48,386 bases of DNA from Geomicrobium sp. JCM 19039 (GTDB taxonomy: Bacteria; Bacillota; Bacilli; Bacillales; Marinococcaceae). Both the position numbers and the translations under genes were made by a program. Location: NCBI RefSeq assembly GCF_000698145.1, contig NZ_BAXB01000026.1, positions 1-48,386 of the forward strand, written 5' to 3'. Below are positions 34,344-42,828 of the stretch, in pieces. The notes beneath the pieces are model-generated. The model was not told the origin of the DNA. It searched no databases and was given only the letters and a program-made list of their open reading frames with translations. Numbering within the stretch: position 1 is the first letter of the stretch; each line of letters begins with the position of its first letter.

Positions 34344-35195
34344 ATGACGTGGGTCCAGTCGTTGCAAGTCGCGATTGATTATATGGAAGATCATTTGCTG
34401 GAAGAGTTATCGGTGGAAAGTATTGCGAAAGAAGCCAACTTCTCTTCCTTTCATTTTCAGCGTGTGTTCTCGGTACTAACGGACATGTCTGTCGGTGAGT
34501 ACCTCAGACGGCGGCGCTTAACGCTAGCTGCCCATGAGTTGACAAGGGAGAACACGAAAGTGATCGACATCGCCTACAAATATGGCTACGAAACCCCCGA
34601 AGCTTTCTCTAAAGCTTTTCGTAAGCATCACGGAATTTCGCCTACGAAAGCACGCGCGTACAAGGGAAAGTTAACATCCTATAACCGCCTGGTCATCCAG
34701 GTGAGCCTGAAAGGGGCAGAACCAATGAATGTGAAGATGGTTGAGAAGGAAGCATTTGATGTGGTCGGCGTGAACGAGACGTTTTCATTAGAGAACGGAG
34801 AGAACTTCAAGGAGATTCCGAAAAGATGGGATCGATTAATTAACGAAGGTACGACCGATCAGCTGTTTGCGCTGAACGACGGGCCGATAGCCGGTTTACT
34901 CGGTTTATGCGTAGGGAAGAATGAAAAATCGGTCGAGTATTGGATTGGAACGGCGAGTGGTGCTGGTCGTTCCGACAGCTTTAATCACATCCAGATTCCA
35001 GCATCAACATGGGCGGTCTTTGAAGTGCATGGCCCGATGCCTGGTGCGATGCAAGCGGTATGGAAAAAGATCTATTCCGAGTGGCTACCATCCAGCGGTT
35101 ATGAGCACACCGGTACCCCTGAGCTAGAAGTGTATTCAAAAGATGATCCCTATCGTGAAGATTTATATTCCGAAATTTGGGTTCCGGTAAAATAA
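34344..35195 (+). CDS. AraC-family regulator with GyrI-like effector domain
   Basis: This 283-residue protein has an N-terminal pair of AraC helix-turn-helices (about 5-105): ELSVESIAKEANFSSFHFQR then VIDIAYKYGYETPEAFSKAF and RKHHGISPTKAR. A GyrI-like/SOUL-type small-molecule-binding domain follows (about 128-283; KMVEKEAFDVVGV, then STWAVFEVHGPMP and YSEIWVPVK). This is the BltR/Rob-like layout of multidrug-responsive regulators. The start at ATG 34344 is six bases after GGGGGTG; the in-frame GTG 34335 lies inside that site. No efflux pump gene is next to it. Confidence 0.92.
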   Translation: MTWVQSLQVAIDYMEDHLLEELSVESIAKEANFSSFHFQRVFSVLTDMSVGEYLRRRRLTLAAHELTRENTKVIDIAYKYGYETPEAFSKAFRKHHGISPTKARAYKGKLTSYNRLVIQVSLKGAEPMNVKMVEKEAFDVVGVNETFSLENGENFKEIPKRWDRLINEGTTDQLFALNDGPIAGLLGLCVGKNEKSVEYWIGTASGAGRSDSFNHIQIPASTWAVFEVHGPMPGAMQAVWKKIYSEWLPSSGYEHTGTPELEVYSKDDPYREDLYSEIWVPVK

Positions 35196-35201
35196 GTAAG
35201 G

Positions 35202-35237
35202 GCAGTGTCTGTGCGTCCACACAGATGCTGCTTTTTT
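35202..35237 (+). terminator. Terminator after the AraC-type gene
   Basis: GCAGTGTCTGTG pairs with CACAGATGCTGC (two mismatches) and is followed by six Ts. Confidence 0.8.
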
Positions 35238-35305
35238 GTAAAGGGATTTGCAATGATGTGTCGAATTGTATGGCTTGGGAAGTTTCACAGATTGGAGGAG
35301 GGAAC

Positions 35306-35704
35306 ATGTTGACACGAGGAATGCTTCATCATATTGAATTGTACGTCTCTGATTTACATACAGCGTCACAGTTTTGGGGGTGGTTTCTCGAAGGGCTCGG
35401 CTATGAACCATTTCAGCAATGGGCGGAAGGGGCAAGTTGGAAGTTGGGGGACACGTACATCGTGTTTGTGCAAACCGAAGACAAATACTTGGATGTTCCG
35501 TATCACCGTAAACGGACGGGATTGAATCATTTAGCTTTCCACGCGGATTCTCATCGGCATGTAGATGAGATGACCGAGGAGTTAAAAGCTCGAGGGTTTA
35601 ACGTTTTGTATGAGGACAAGCATCCGTACGCGGGAGGGCCCGATTATTATGCGGTTTACTTTGAAGGGCCTGATCGCATGAAAGTGGAACTCGTTGCACC
35701 GTAA
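35306..35704 (+). CDS. VOC/glyoxalase-fold protein
   Basis: This 132-residue protein is a vicinal-oxygen-chelate family member. It has HHIELYVSDLHTASQFWGWF at the N-terminus, GLNHLAFHADSHRHVDEM (second metal-ligand strand) and YYAVYFEGPDRMKVELVAP with the C-terminal Glu. The His/His/Glu pattern fits a metal site. The substrate (glyoxal, antibiotic or other) is unknown. ATG 35306 follows TTGGAGGAGGG. The next gene starts 17 bp after its stop. Confidence 0.87.
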   Translation: MLTRGMLHHIELYVSDLHTASQFWGWFLEGLGYEPFQQWAEGASWKLGDTYIVFVQTEDKYLDVPYHRKRTGLNHLAFHADSHRHVDEMTEELKARGFNVLYEDKHPYAGGPDYYAVYFEGPDRMKVELVAP

Positions 35705-35721
35705 AGAATGGAGAGAAGCCG

Positions 35722-36240
35722 ATGAATGAGAAGTTTGAACAGTTTACAATCATTTGCAAGGCGTTAAATGAGCAGGGGATTACCCCGCTACTCATGGGCA
35801 GTGTTGGCTTGGAAGTGCTCACCGAGCGGAGTTGGCAGGCACGAGATTTGGATATTCATGTGCCTGGAGATGCCAGGGGGTGGGATGTTCCAGCAGAGAA
35901 GTCCATTGATGAGTGGTCAGAGATTATGAAACGGATGGAAGGGCTCGGCTATCGACTCGTCGACTTGCATGAACATCAATTTCTAAAAGACGGAGAAGAA
36001 GTTGAATTTGGGATTATTGATACACTTCCTGCGTTTGCGGGGATTCCTATCGAGCAGTTGAAGCTCCAAGAACGAGCCGGTGTGTGTTTCTATTTGCCAA
36101 CAGCCGAACAATACTTACGCATCTATGAAGCTTCTTCCAAAGACAGTTACCGGTCAAATAAGAACAACAATAAAGATCAAGAGAAGATCATGTATTTACT
36201 AGAGTTGCAACAGAACAACCCCGGAAATCTTTCTTTTTGA
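35722..36240 (+). CDS. Nucleotidyltransferase-fold protein
   Basis: This 172-residue protein shows LLMGSVGLEVLTERSWQARD followed by LDIHV, that is, the G-S then D-x-D pattern of the Pol-beta-like nucleotidyltransferase fold (DLDIH). The C-terminal half has PTAEQYLRIYEASSKDSYRS and a Lys/Asn-rich end. Substrate and partner are unknown, and no antitoxin-like gene adjoins it. The start at 35722 follows GGAGAGAAG. Probably co-transcribed with the VOC gene. Confidence 0.72.
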   Translation: MNEKFEQFTIICKALNEQGITPLLMGSVGLEVLTERSWQARDLDIHVPGDARGWDVPAEKSIDEWSEIMKRMEGLGYRLVDLHEHQFLKDGEEVEFGIIDTLPAFAGIPIEQLKLQERAGVCFYLPTAEQYLRIYEASSKDSYRSNKNNNKDQEKIMYLLELQQNNPGNLSF

Positions 36241-36425
36241 GCGTCGCTCGTTTGTTGTGCAATATGAACTGAAAACAAGTAATTTGCTGGATTTGACCGA
36301 GGCCCCACCCTCGTGATCAAGTAGGCATCTTCACCGTGCATCACGAGAAAAAGTGGGTGTCGGCGAGCATGAACGCTTTTTTAAAAGAAGTACATATACT
36401 GAATTAATTCGAGAAGGTGAACGTC

Positions 36426-36773
36426 TTGAATCGACGAATGTTACATATTGAAGGGATAGCTGTTTTTGTTGTGTCACTTTATTTGTACGCTACAACAGGG
36501 TTTAGTTGGTGGTGGTTCTTCCTTCTCTTGCTCGCCCCGGATTTATCTGCGCTCGGGTATTTGAAAGACCGTCGAGTCGGCGCGGTCGTCTATAACGTAT
36601 TTCATACGTATAGTTTTCCGCTCCTTCTTATGCTCGTTAGCAAGATGACCGGGTGGAATGTCGTGTTTGCGGCAGCGGTCATATGGCTCGCACATATTGG
36701 CATGGACCGAGCGCTAGGGTATGGATTGAAGTACCCGTCTGACTTTAAGCATACTCATCTGCAGCGGGTGTGA
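36426..36773 (+). CDS. DUF4260 membrane protein
   Basis: This 115-residue membrane protein reads HIEGIAVFVVSLYLYATTGF, LLLLAPDLSALGYL and AHIGMDRALGYGLKYPSDFK, the pattern of the DUF4260 family, with about three or four helices. Function is unknown for the family. I choose TTG 36426 because AAGGTGA ends six bases before it; the in-frame GTG 36417 lies within that site. The next gene starts 3 bp after the stop. Confidence 0.82.
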   Translation: MNRRMLHIEGIAVFVVSLYLYATTGFSWWWFFLLLLAPDLSALGYLKDRRVGAVVYNVFHTYSFPLLLMLVSKMTGWNVVFAAAVIWLAHIGMDRALGYGLKYPSDFKHTHLQRV

Positions 36774-36776
36774 AGT

Positions 36777-37070
36777 ATGAAGAGGTATATCGTCGTCATC
36801 ACGGCTATGATCGTATTTTTCGTCATAGAACTTAACATGTCGACCATTCATTATACGAGCGAACAGGAAGCCGATGAAATTGAACGGATTCTTGACCGGG
36901 CATGGGGCGAGTTCGCCGTAAATGCTTATCAAGTTGACGGGGAAGAAAATTGGATCTTTGTTCAAGTAGGATATAAAGAAAACATAGAACAAGTCAAGGA
37001 GAAAATCATCGCAGATCTTGATGAACGTGATTTAAATGAATACCGAGTGAAAGTCACGGAAGGTAAATAA
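36777..37070 (+). CDS. Small exported or membrane-anchored protein, unknown
   Basis: This 97-residue protein has an N-terminal hydrophobic stretch (MKRYIVVITAMIVFFVIEL), then a charged domain (QEADEIERILDRAWGEFAVN, IEQVKEKIIADLDERDLNEY). The first part may be an uncleaved signal anchor. No family recognised. It follows the DUF4260 gene by 3 bp and is likely in its operon. ACAACCTG/CAGGTTGT (about 37100-37141) downstream may form a weak terminator. Confidence 0.65.
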   Translation: MKRYIVVITAMIVFFVIELNMSTIHYTSEQEADEIERILDRAWGEFAVNAYQVDGEENWIFVQVGYKENIEQVKEKIIADLDERDLNEYRVKVTEGK

Positions 37071-37330
37071 AAGCAGTGTAGAGGGTATACTCATTGATCG
37101 TACAACCTGTTGTTCAGCCACTAATGGTCACAGCAGGTTGTGGGCCTTCTTATTCTCTCTTTTTTCGAGACAGTTATATTTTCTCTCGGTATTTCGACTT
37201 TCATGTATCTGCTAACAAAAGATGGCAGTTCGAGCAGAAAAAAGGAACAGTGAACCTGAGTCAAGTATGAATTTACAGAGACAATCCTCAATGATAAAAT
37301 ACGGGAAATAACTACCATGGGGGAGATAAA

Positions 37331-37603
37331 ATGAAAAGTTATTTCCTAGCAATTCTAATCTATTCTTTTCTAGGCTACTTGTGGTATATCTTTTCACATA
37401 ATCTTATCAACTTTGTGAACGAAAATGACATAAACATTATACTGTCGTTCGCAATACTTCTCATAGGCTTCACATTATTTTTCGAAATTTGTCGAAGAAT
37501 ATCACCTTTTTACTCACTCAAATTTAATCATCCACTAAGAATTACAGGGATCTTAAGTTTTTTAATCTGTGTAATTCTTATAGTAGTGATAGACTATATA
37601 TGA
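37331..37603 (+). CDS. Small AT-rich membrane protein, unknown
   Basis: This 90-residue protein has three membrane helices (about 4-24, 34-52, 68-88) separated by short loops (CRRISPFYSLKFNHP). Its codons are clearly AT-richer than those of genes to the left, as in the next gene, suggesting acquired DNA. ATG 37331 follows GGGGGAGA. A perfect terminator-like hairpin follows. No family recognised. Confidence 0.65.
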   Translation: MKSYFLAILIYSFLGYLWYIFSHNLINFVNENDINIILSFAILLIGFTLFFEICRRISPFYSLKFNHPLRITGILSFLICVILIVVIDYI

Positions 37604-37615
37604 TTGTTAATATCT

Positions 37616-37647
37616 AAAAATATAATTTTTGTAAAATTATATTTTTA
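37616..37647. terminator. AT-rich terminator hairpin
   Basis: A 13-bp perfect stem (AAAAATATAATTT with AAATTATATTTTT) and a 5-nt loop lie 13 bp after the stop of the preceding gene. The flanking A and T runs let it act in either direction. Confidence 0.75.
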
Positions 37648-37742
37648 TTATGCATATGGATGTACACCCTCAAGCTTACCAAGCGACTCTCGTAAGCATC
37701 TTGATGAAAAGGGCTGCGTTCTGCGGCTGCCTTTAAGTCTAT

Positions 37743-37790
37743 GGATGATGTGCATTCGATAAAACACAACCACACGTGTTTTGGCTTTTA
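37743..37790 (-). pseudogene. Fragment of the SnoaL-like gene at 39283
   Basis: The stretch ATGTGCATTCGATAAAACAC plus flanking bases matches 39388-39430 within the intact SnoaL-like gene, with a few substitutions. The rest of that gene is absent here, so this is a short duplicated remnant. The surrounding 400 bp (37648-38000) hold no gene. Confidence 0.65.
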
Positions 37791-38000
37791 TGGGTGTTCT
37801 ATTGAGAGTTGTAGTGAAACAATTGCCCGTGAAAGATCTTAATAAATAGAAGTTTCTTATAACAATTATTTACAATTGGAAATAGCAATTACAGTTAAGT
37901 GAAATATTTTTAATATGACGAATTGTGGATTTGAAATTGGTAATAACTTTGGGGATATTACACAGTGGAGAATTAAAGTGAATTTGAAAGGAGAAGAAGT

Positions 38001-38660
38001 ATGTCTGAAAACATAATCATAAGAAGGGTTGAAGCCCCCGGAAAACACTTGTGTGGATTATCTTGGGATGGTAAGAGGATCTGGCATTCAGACGGTAAGG
38101 AAAACTATATTTACAGCTTAATGAATAATCAATTTATAGAACAAATAAAGATGACGAATATAAGAACCGATTTAACAGTTCATGGAAATAGAATTTTTCA
38201 GATCGCTGGATTGCACAAAAAAGAAATATGCGTATTAACTAAAACCGAAGGAAAACTGTTAACCAAATTAAGATTGGATCGTCATGATGGTTTATGTGGA
38301 ATGGAGTATTATAACGAAGGCCTGTGGCTAGGGTATAAGGATCCTGGTGAGATTATATACTATTCGTTAAGAGAAAACAAAGTAATGGATAGATACTATG
38401 TAAATAAAAATATAGCAGGTTTAACTTACGATTCTGATAATGAAATTGTTGTATTTGCTGATTTTGATGAAAGTAGTATTAATTTTTTCCAACTAAATAC
38501 GTGCAAGTTAATGACCGAAGAACTCGACTTTCAAGCTACTGGCCTAACTTTTGATGGGGAAAACTTTTGGATTGCAGATTTTTTTAATCATGAAGTAAAA
38601 GTTCTAAATGGTAAGTATTATATAGAAAAATGTAAAAAGTTTTTTTATGATAATGAATAA
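38001..38660 (+). CDS. Beta-propeller-like protein, unknown function
   Basis: This 219-residue protein contains repeated short units of the type GLSWDGKRIWHSD, GLTYDSDNEIVVFADFDES and GLTFDGENFWIADFFNHEVK, the pattern of a small beta-propeller (NHL or glutamine-cyclotransferase type). There is no signal peptide. It is AT-rich like its upstream neighbour. ATG 38001 follows AAAGGAGAAG. Catalytic residues cannot be identified. Confidence 0.7.
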   Translation: MSENIIIRRVEAPGKHLCGLSWDGKRIWHSDGKENYIYSLMNNQFIEQIKMTNIRTDLTVHGNRIFQIAGLHKKEICVLTKTEGKLLTKLRLDRHDGLCGMEYYNEGLWLGYKDPGEIIYYSLRENKVMDRYYVNKNIAGLTYDSDNEIVVFADFDESSINFFQLNTCKLMTEELDFQATGLTFDGENFWIADFFNHEVKVLNGKYYIEKCKKFFYDNE

Positions 38661-38804
38661 AAATCTTTAGGTGAGTGATTAAAGGCAAGAGCGTGAAATA
38701 TCTTGTGTGAATTGATAAAATTAAAAAAATAAAATCCTTTTCTAGTGGAATTAAGTCACCACGACTAACCCAAAGAAAAGAGGACTTTCTAATGGCTCAT
38801 CTTA

Positions 38805-39240
38805 CTACAGATTCTGCTCAAGCCCTCGGTCAAAAGGAAGATTTAAACGACATGCTTCCTCACCAACGCGATAAAACCGAACGAAATACCCTTCACGAGA
38901 AGCTTTTCGTCCCAACCCTGTGGCTAAATGCGTCTTCCCTGTACCGGGTGCTCCTGTAAAAATGACATTTACCTGGCGTTCGATAAGGGATAGATCCATC
39001 AGTGTTCCTTGATCCACGTGGCGTGGAAACTGCACATTTTGTGTTAACTATTTGGCTTGCTTAATGTAACGCCCAACTTTGGCATTCTCTCGGTATTTCA
39101 ATTTCTTTTTAAACAAGGCTTCTAAGTACGTTTATGTCTCAAACGGTACGTGTGAATACCGTTCTGCCACATACAGCAAGCGTAACGATTTACATAATAA
39201 GGTTAAGCGTTCCGACCTCTCCTTGCGAATGCTCTTAAGG
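38805..39240 (-). pseudogene. istB: Degenerate IS21-family istB (helper ATPase) remnant
   Basis: Read on the minus strand, one frame gives LRLLYVAERYSHVPFE, a stop, TYLEALFKKKLKYRENAKVG and RYIKQAK, another stop, then RQVNVIFTGAPGTGKTHLAT and GYFVRFYRVGEE. GAPGTGKTHLA is the Walker A of IstB, the ATPase that assists IS21 transposition. The in-frame stops and the loss of everything after the first 40 residues of the ATPase core show genuine decay. No istA is present. It sits within AT-rich, probably acquired DNA. Confidence 0.82.
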
Positions 39241-39282
39241 CTGTAAGGTATCATACAACTGCCAGTCGATATTAAACCGATG

Positions 39283-39663
39283 CTACCTCACTCTTTGCTG
39301 AATTTCAGCGGCGAGTAGCCATTGGCCCTCTTCTTCAGTCCAATGTTCAATCGTAAACAGCTCAGCTAAAGAACGACCTTCATGAATAATGTGCATTCGA
39401 TAAAACACAACCGCACGTGTTTCTGTTTTCATGGAGATGACGCGATCATCAAATCGTTTCTTCATCCCTTTCAGATCAGCAGCAGAAGATCGCATGCCTG
39501 CAATCGCTTCTGCTTTCGTGAACGTTGCAGGTTCTAGAACATTTTCATCATAAAATACGACGGTGTAATCGTCTGTCATGTTTTCTAGCTTCGTTGTGTC
39601 CCCCGAATGCATAGCTTCCTGCCAATCCTTAATAAAAGCGTCGTGCGTGCGTTCGAAATTCAT
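39283..39663 (-). CDS. SnoaL-like/DUF4440-type protein
   Basis: This 126-residue protein reads MNFERTHDAFIKDWQEAMHS, GDTTKLENMTDDYTVVFYDE and a C-terminal FTIEHWTEEEGQWLLAAEIQ, the layout of the NTF2-like SnoaL/DUF4440 superfamily (a cone-shaped pocket for small ligands or substrates). The specific function is unknown. I place the start at 39663, behind GGAGAAGGAAG; an upstream in-frame start (39711) has no site. A short fragment of the gene is duplicated near 37.75 kb. Confidence 0.78.
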   Translation of the reverse strand: MNFERTHDAFIKDWQEAMHSGDTTKLENMTDDYTVVFYDENVLEPATFTKAEAIAGMRSSAADLKGMKKRFDDRVISMKTETRAVVFYRMHIIHEGRSLAELFTIEHWTEEEGQWLLAAEIQQRVR

Positions 39664-39749
39664 CGTCTTCCTTCTCCTAATACGTGTTTTACCTTCACTC
39701 TCAACAGACAAATGTGTGTACTTAAATGATGAAACTTGAATGCAACTAC

Positions 39750-40298
39750 CTACCCGAAAAACCCAACATAAATATAGACGATTGCATAGCTGGCGAGTAG
39801 CAGACTGAGGATCATTACCGTTTTGGCAGGTGCAAATTGCAAGGCCGCACTCGTGTCTCCTATAGGCATTCGCTTCACACGAGACCCAACTAAATCGCCT
39901 ACAACGTAAACGAGGTTGAAAAGAAATGAGCCACCAACAATGAAGTTTGAGAGAACGGGCTCATTGAAGAACAAGTAGACGATGAAAAAAGCGATTAGAA
40001 GAAACGAAACACTCTGAAAAATGAAGCCGCCCATCACATAAATGAGTGAGTGCTTCCCGGCTGTGTCGTATTTAAAATAGGTATGTACATAGTTGCCGTG
40101 CTCATCACCAGGCTTTAACCATTGTCCGTGCTCATCTTTAAGCGCCACATGGGGCGGGTACTCTGTAAGTTTGATGCGAATATTCTCTTTTGGAATCTTT
40201 ACGACATAACGGCCAACAAGATAGTGCCCAAGCTCGTGCACCCAAACGTGAAAAAATAGCAACACGTAGCCACTAATCATCCACACGATAAATTGCAA
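39750..40298 (-). CDS. M50/site-2-protease-like membrane metalloprotease
   Basis: This 182-residue integral membrane protein has the zinc motif HELGH within a helix (VHELGHYLVGRYVVKIP, about 21-37) and three or four further hydrophobic segments. A VVGDLVG segment in a later helix may correspond to the second metal-ligand motif of site-2 proteases. It follows an ECF sigma/anti-sigma pair on the same strand with a 62-bp gap, which suggests a role in cutting the anti-sigma factor. The start is TTG 40298 behind GGGGGTG. A near-identical, C-terminally truncated copy lies at 43979-44476. Confidence 0.75.
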   Translation of the reverse strand: MQFIVWMISGYVLLFFHVWVHELGHYLVGRYVVKIPKENIRIKLTEYPPHVALKDEHGQWLKPGDEHGNYVHTYFKYDTAGKHSLIYVMGGFIFQSVSFLLIAFFIVYLFFNEPVLSNFIVGGSFLFNLVYVVGDLVGSRVKRMPIGDTSAALQFAPAKTVMILSLLLASYAIVYIYVGFFG

Positions 40299-40347
40299 AC
40301 AAACACCCCCTGGGGATAGTATATCGCAACAGCAGGAGGTGGGGGTG
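39810..40347 (+). repeat. 538-bp direct repeat, copy 1
   Basis: This segment, from GATCATTACCGTTTTGG to GAGGTGGGGGTG, is repeated in the same orientation at 43988-44525 with identical length, no indels and roughly 20 substitutions by eye. It covers most of the metalloprotease gene and its leader. The copies are 4,178 bp apart (start to start) and bracket the AT-rich sigma-factor island. Confidence 0.9.
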
Positions 40348-40348
40348 T
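40303..40348 (-). promoter_or_regulatory. Leader hairpin covering the metalloprotease ribosome binding site
   Basis: In the minus-strand transcript ACACCCCC pairs with GGGGGTGT, 30 nt apart. The downstream arm GGGGGTG is the ribosome binding site of the TTG start at 40298, so pairing would hide it. The second repeat copy keeps a 7-bp version of the stem. Confidence 0.5.
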
Positions 40349-40360
40349 TGTTAAGATATT

Positions 40361-41092
40361 TTATTGAATAAATTCTAAAGATGCTAGTGCTGAATAAAGT
40401 TCTTCCTCTGTTAGTCGTTCATTACTAATATTAAACAAATAATCTTCGCTAGGAATCCATACTTGGTCTCGCTGCCCGTCCCTTATGTCGGTATATACGA
40501 TTTGGTCACCGATCATCTGTTTTTCAATATTTCTTGAATTTCCAATTTCCTCTTCTATATAAATTTGTTGATTTTGAATTGTAAATGATGCTGGCATTTC
40601 TTCTTGCATAACGGCAACGGCCCATTCCCCACTCCCTTTCTGTTCAACAGAACCGTATGTGGAATAGATCACACGATGCTCACTCTCTAAAATGGAAACA
40701 TCTAGCAATATTTGCTTATTTTCAGGGAGATCTTTTAGTACTGCGAATGGCAAATCATTGATCTCTTTCAATTGATCCAAAGCAGTATCGGAGAAACTGA
40801 TCGAATCGTTGCGATCATCCGTAGCTACAGAACGTTCGACCTCATGAAATGTGTCCGAATACTCATTGGAAACGTCATTGGTAAAATAGACAAACGTTCC
40901 GATGAATAGAAAGGCAAATATCGCGATGGAGCCAGCATATTTAAAAGAGCGATTCACAGTGAAATTTCTGCGTCTATTGTTTCTTATAGAGTGAATAATT
41001 CTATTTTTAACAGTAACGTTTCGTTTTTCATCCCAGTTCATATTCTTATTTATCTTAGAAAAAACATTAGAATCTCTAACTTTTCTTTTCAT
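40361..41092 (-). CDS. Transmembrane anti-sigma factor
   Basis: This 243-residue protein has a basic cytoplasmic N-terminus (about 1-50, MKRKVRDSNVFSKINKNMNW), one membrane helix (about 52-71, YAGSIAIFAFLFIGTFVYFT) and an extracellular domain ending VIYSTYGS, then DYLFNISNERLTEEELYSAL and EFIQ, which resembles DUF4367-type ectodomains of anti-sigma factors. It overlaps the ECF sigma gene upstream by 17 bp and starts behind GAGGTGT. No zinc-finger motif is visible, so the sigma-binding part differs from the RskA-like protein at 30157. A secreted paralogue of the ectodomain is encoded at 43340. Confidence 0.82.
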   Translation of the reverse strand: MKRKVRDSNVFSKINKNMNWDEKRNVTVKNRIIHSIRNNRRRNFTVNRSFKYAGSIAIFAFLFIGTFVYFTNDVSNEYSDTFHEVERSVATDDRNDSISFSDTALDQLKEINDLPFAVLKDLPENKQILLDVSILESEHRVIYSTYGSVEQKGSGEWAVAVMQEEMPASFTIQNQQIYIEEEIGNSRNIEKQMIGDQIVYTDIRDGQRDQVWIPSEDYLFNISNERLTEEELYSALASLEFIQ

Positions 41093-41615
41093 AGTACACC
41101 TCCTCGGCCCGAATATAGCTATCTTCTAGAGATTTCATCGCACGATGTAACGTCGTCTTTACTTTGCTTTCTGACCACTTTAAAATATCGGCTGTCTCTC
41201 TTATTGAAAATTCATGAACTTTCCGTAATAAGATTATTTTTCTATATCGATCTTTTAGATTGTTTATTCGATCTATGAGTTCTCGTGATTCTTCCATCGT
41301 TTGAATATATTTTTCAGGCTGAAGAGATGGATCAGGAACACTTTTAATAAACTTCTCAATAAGGTGAATTGGCTTTTTCTTTCGTAAATAATCCATGCTA
41401 GCGTTATGCGCAATCTTAAATAGCCATGCCCTTGAATTTTCTATCTCTTTCATTCGATGCACATTTTTCCATGCGCGAATAAACGTCTCCTGCAATAGAT
41501 CTTCGCTTTGTAGTTCATCATTCACGAGCATATAAATATAGCGGATAAGTTCGTAAGAATGGATATCATAGAGCTCAACAATCAGCAACTCTTCGTCAGC
41601 TTCCGGAGTTATCAA
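41076..41615 (-). CDS. ECF RNA polymerase sigma factor
   Basis: This 179-residue ECF sigma factor has region 2 (LIRYIYMLVNDELQSEDLLQ, then ETFIRAWKNV and SRAWLFKIAHNASMDYLRKK) and region 4 (LKDRYRKIILLRKVHEFSIR, ETADILKWSESKVKTTLHRA). The length is normal and the gene is intact. I place the start at TTG 41615, eight bases after GGAGG; the in-frame GTG 41624 overlaps that site. Upstream lies a TGTAAC-N16-CGTC promoter, suggesting autoregulation. The anti-sigma gene overlaps its end, and a site-2-protease-like gene follows. Confidence 0.93.
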   Translation of the reverse strand: MITPEADEELLIVELYDIHSYELIRYIYMLVNDELQSEDLLQETFIRAWKNVHRMKEIENSRAWLFKIAHNASMDYLRKKKPIHLIEKFIKSVPDPSLQPEKYIQTMEESRELIDRINNLKDRYRKIILLRKVHEFSIRETADILKWSESKVKTTLHRAMKSLEDSYIRAEEVYYEKKS

Positions 41616-41652
41616 ACCATGCACCTCCTTGAATGAAAATTGTTATCCTTAT

Positions 41653-41678
41653 GACGGATGAGAAATGAAAAAGTTACA
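41653..41678 (-). promoter_or_regulatory. ECF-type promoter of the 41615 sigma operon
   Basis: On the minus strand TGTAAC (41678-41673) is followed after exactly 16 bp by CGTC (41656-41653), the classical ECF -35/-10 layout. The -10 ends 37 bp before the TTG start. The motif differs from the TGATCC-N16-CGTT pair at 29-31 kb, so the two sigma factors probably have separate regulons. Confidence 0.72.
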
Positions 41679-41699
41679 ATAAGATACAATAAATTGTTT

Positions 41700-42828
41700 G
41701 GGTTTATTAACTGGTCCATTGTTTTGCATAAACGGGCATTATAAACAAGTGGTAGTAGTTTTGATATATTTTTCTTAGAGGCCGAAGAATCCTAGGGTAG
41801 TATAATACATTGCGTCTGTAGGTTGTCACGCTACGCTACTCAAGAAGGCAATCGCAGCTTTTGTATCAAATTCCTAGAGAAGAACAGTTATTGAAGTATG
41901 TACCAGGTTTGGGTTCAGGCACAGAGATATATGTTAAACTCAACCAATTATCATTTTATATGATATTTTTTCATAACGTCTCATTGTCAATTAATTAATG
42001 CGTTGGCAATAAAAGTTTAAAGGAGCGTCCAGCTGTTATTAAAAATATTATGTTATAGAGTGATAGTATGACTTTTATCTGCTTGTTGTAGACATTCAGT
42101 TTCCTGCTCAGCTTTTAGTAGGTTATTGAAATCATTGAATAATTTCTAGGTTTCTCTTCTTTTGCAATTCATAGTCAACAGTTTCAAAATCAGTGGTGTT
42201 TAATGGTGATATAGTTATCAGTAATTAACACTTCTGTAAACGCTTAAGCAGCAAGGCCCACCTGATTAGAATTTGGAATTTTTGTGTGTTGAACTTTAGT
42301 GATTAATTGTGAAAAAGATGCTTCAATAGCACTGTCATACGACACGAAAAGTTTACATCTGAGCTAGATTTTTAAGTTATTTCATAACTGACAAACCTAA
42401 AATATAATCGTCAAATTTCGGTTCAGATTTCGGAAAAGGGAAGAGTGGGTCACATCTAAATAGTTTAGCTGTATGGGAGTACCATGATGATAGGTTTTTT
42501 ACAAGCAAAGGTATCGGAAGGGTTTCAATCGCCGAAGATACCTCCTTAATTTGATAGGGAGGTTTAAATAATATAAATACTTTAGGTTAAAACAGCATCG
42601 TTAACAAGTATTGGCAACAAGGTAACCTTTATACAGACTAAGTATTGGTTATACTTAATATATTTGGTTACTTATAAAGGTTATCTTTAATTCGTTGTGT
42701 CAAAACTTGTAATAGTAAGACTGAAAATCCCTCAATTGATTAATATTATTAAATATTCTAAATTTAATGTTGATTAAGGTGTTTATATCTGATAGTCTTG
42801 AATTATAAAAAATTAGGAGGGATTTACC
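41700..42828. other. 1.1-kb AT-rich gene-free stretch
   Basis: No supported gene in either direction. A 15-bp inverted repeat with one mismatch (AAGGTAACCTTTATA, 42619-42633, and TATAAAGGTTATCTT, 42673-42687) encloses about 39 bp, with direct AAGTATTGG repeats nearby; it could be a terminator or a protein-binding site. The rest looks like decayed sequence. Confidence 0.55.

Noticed and set aside
41700..42828. Possible decayed transposase in the AT-rich gap
   Set aside because: I found no conserved transposase motif in any frame, so only an AT-rich gene-free stretch is reported.
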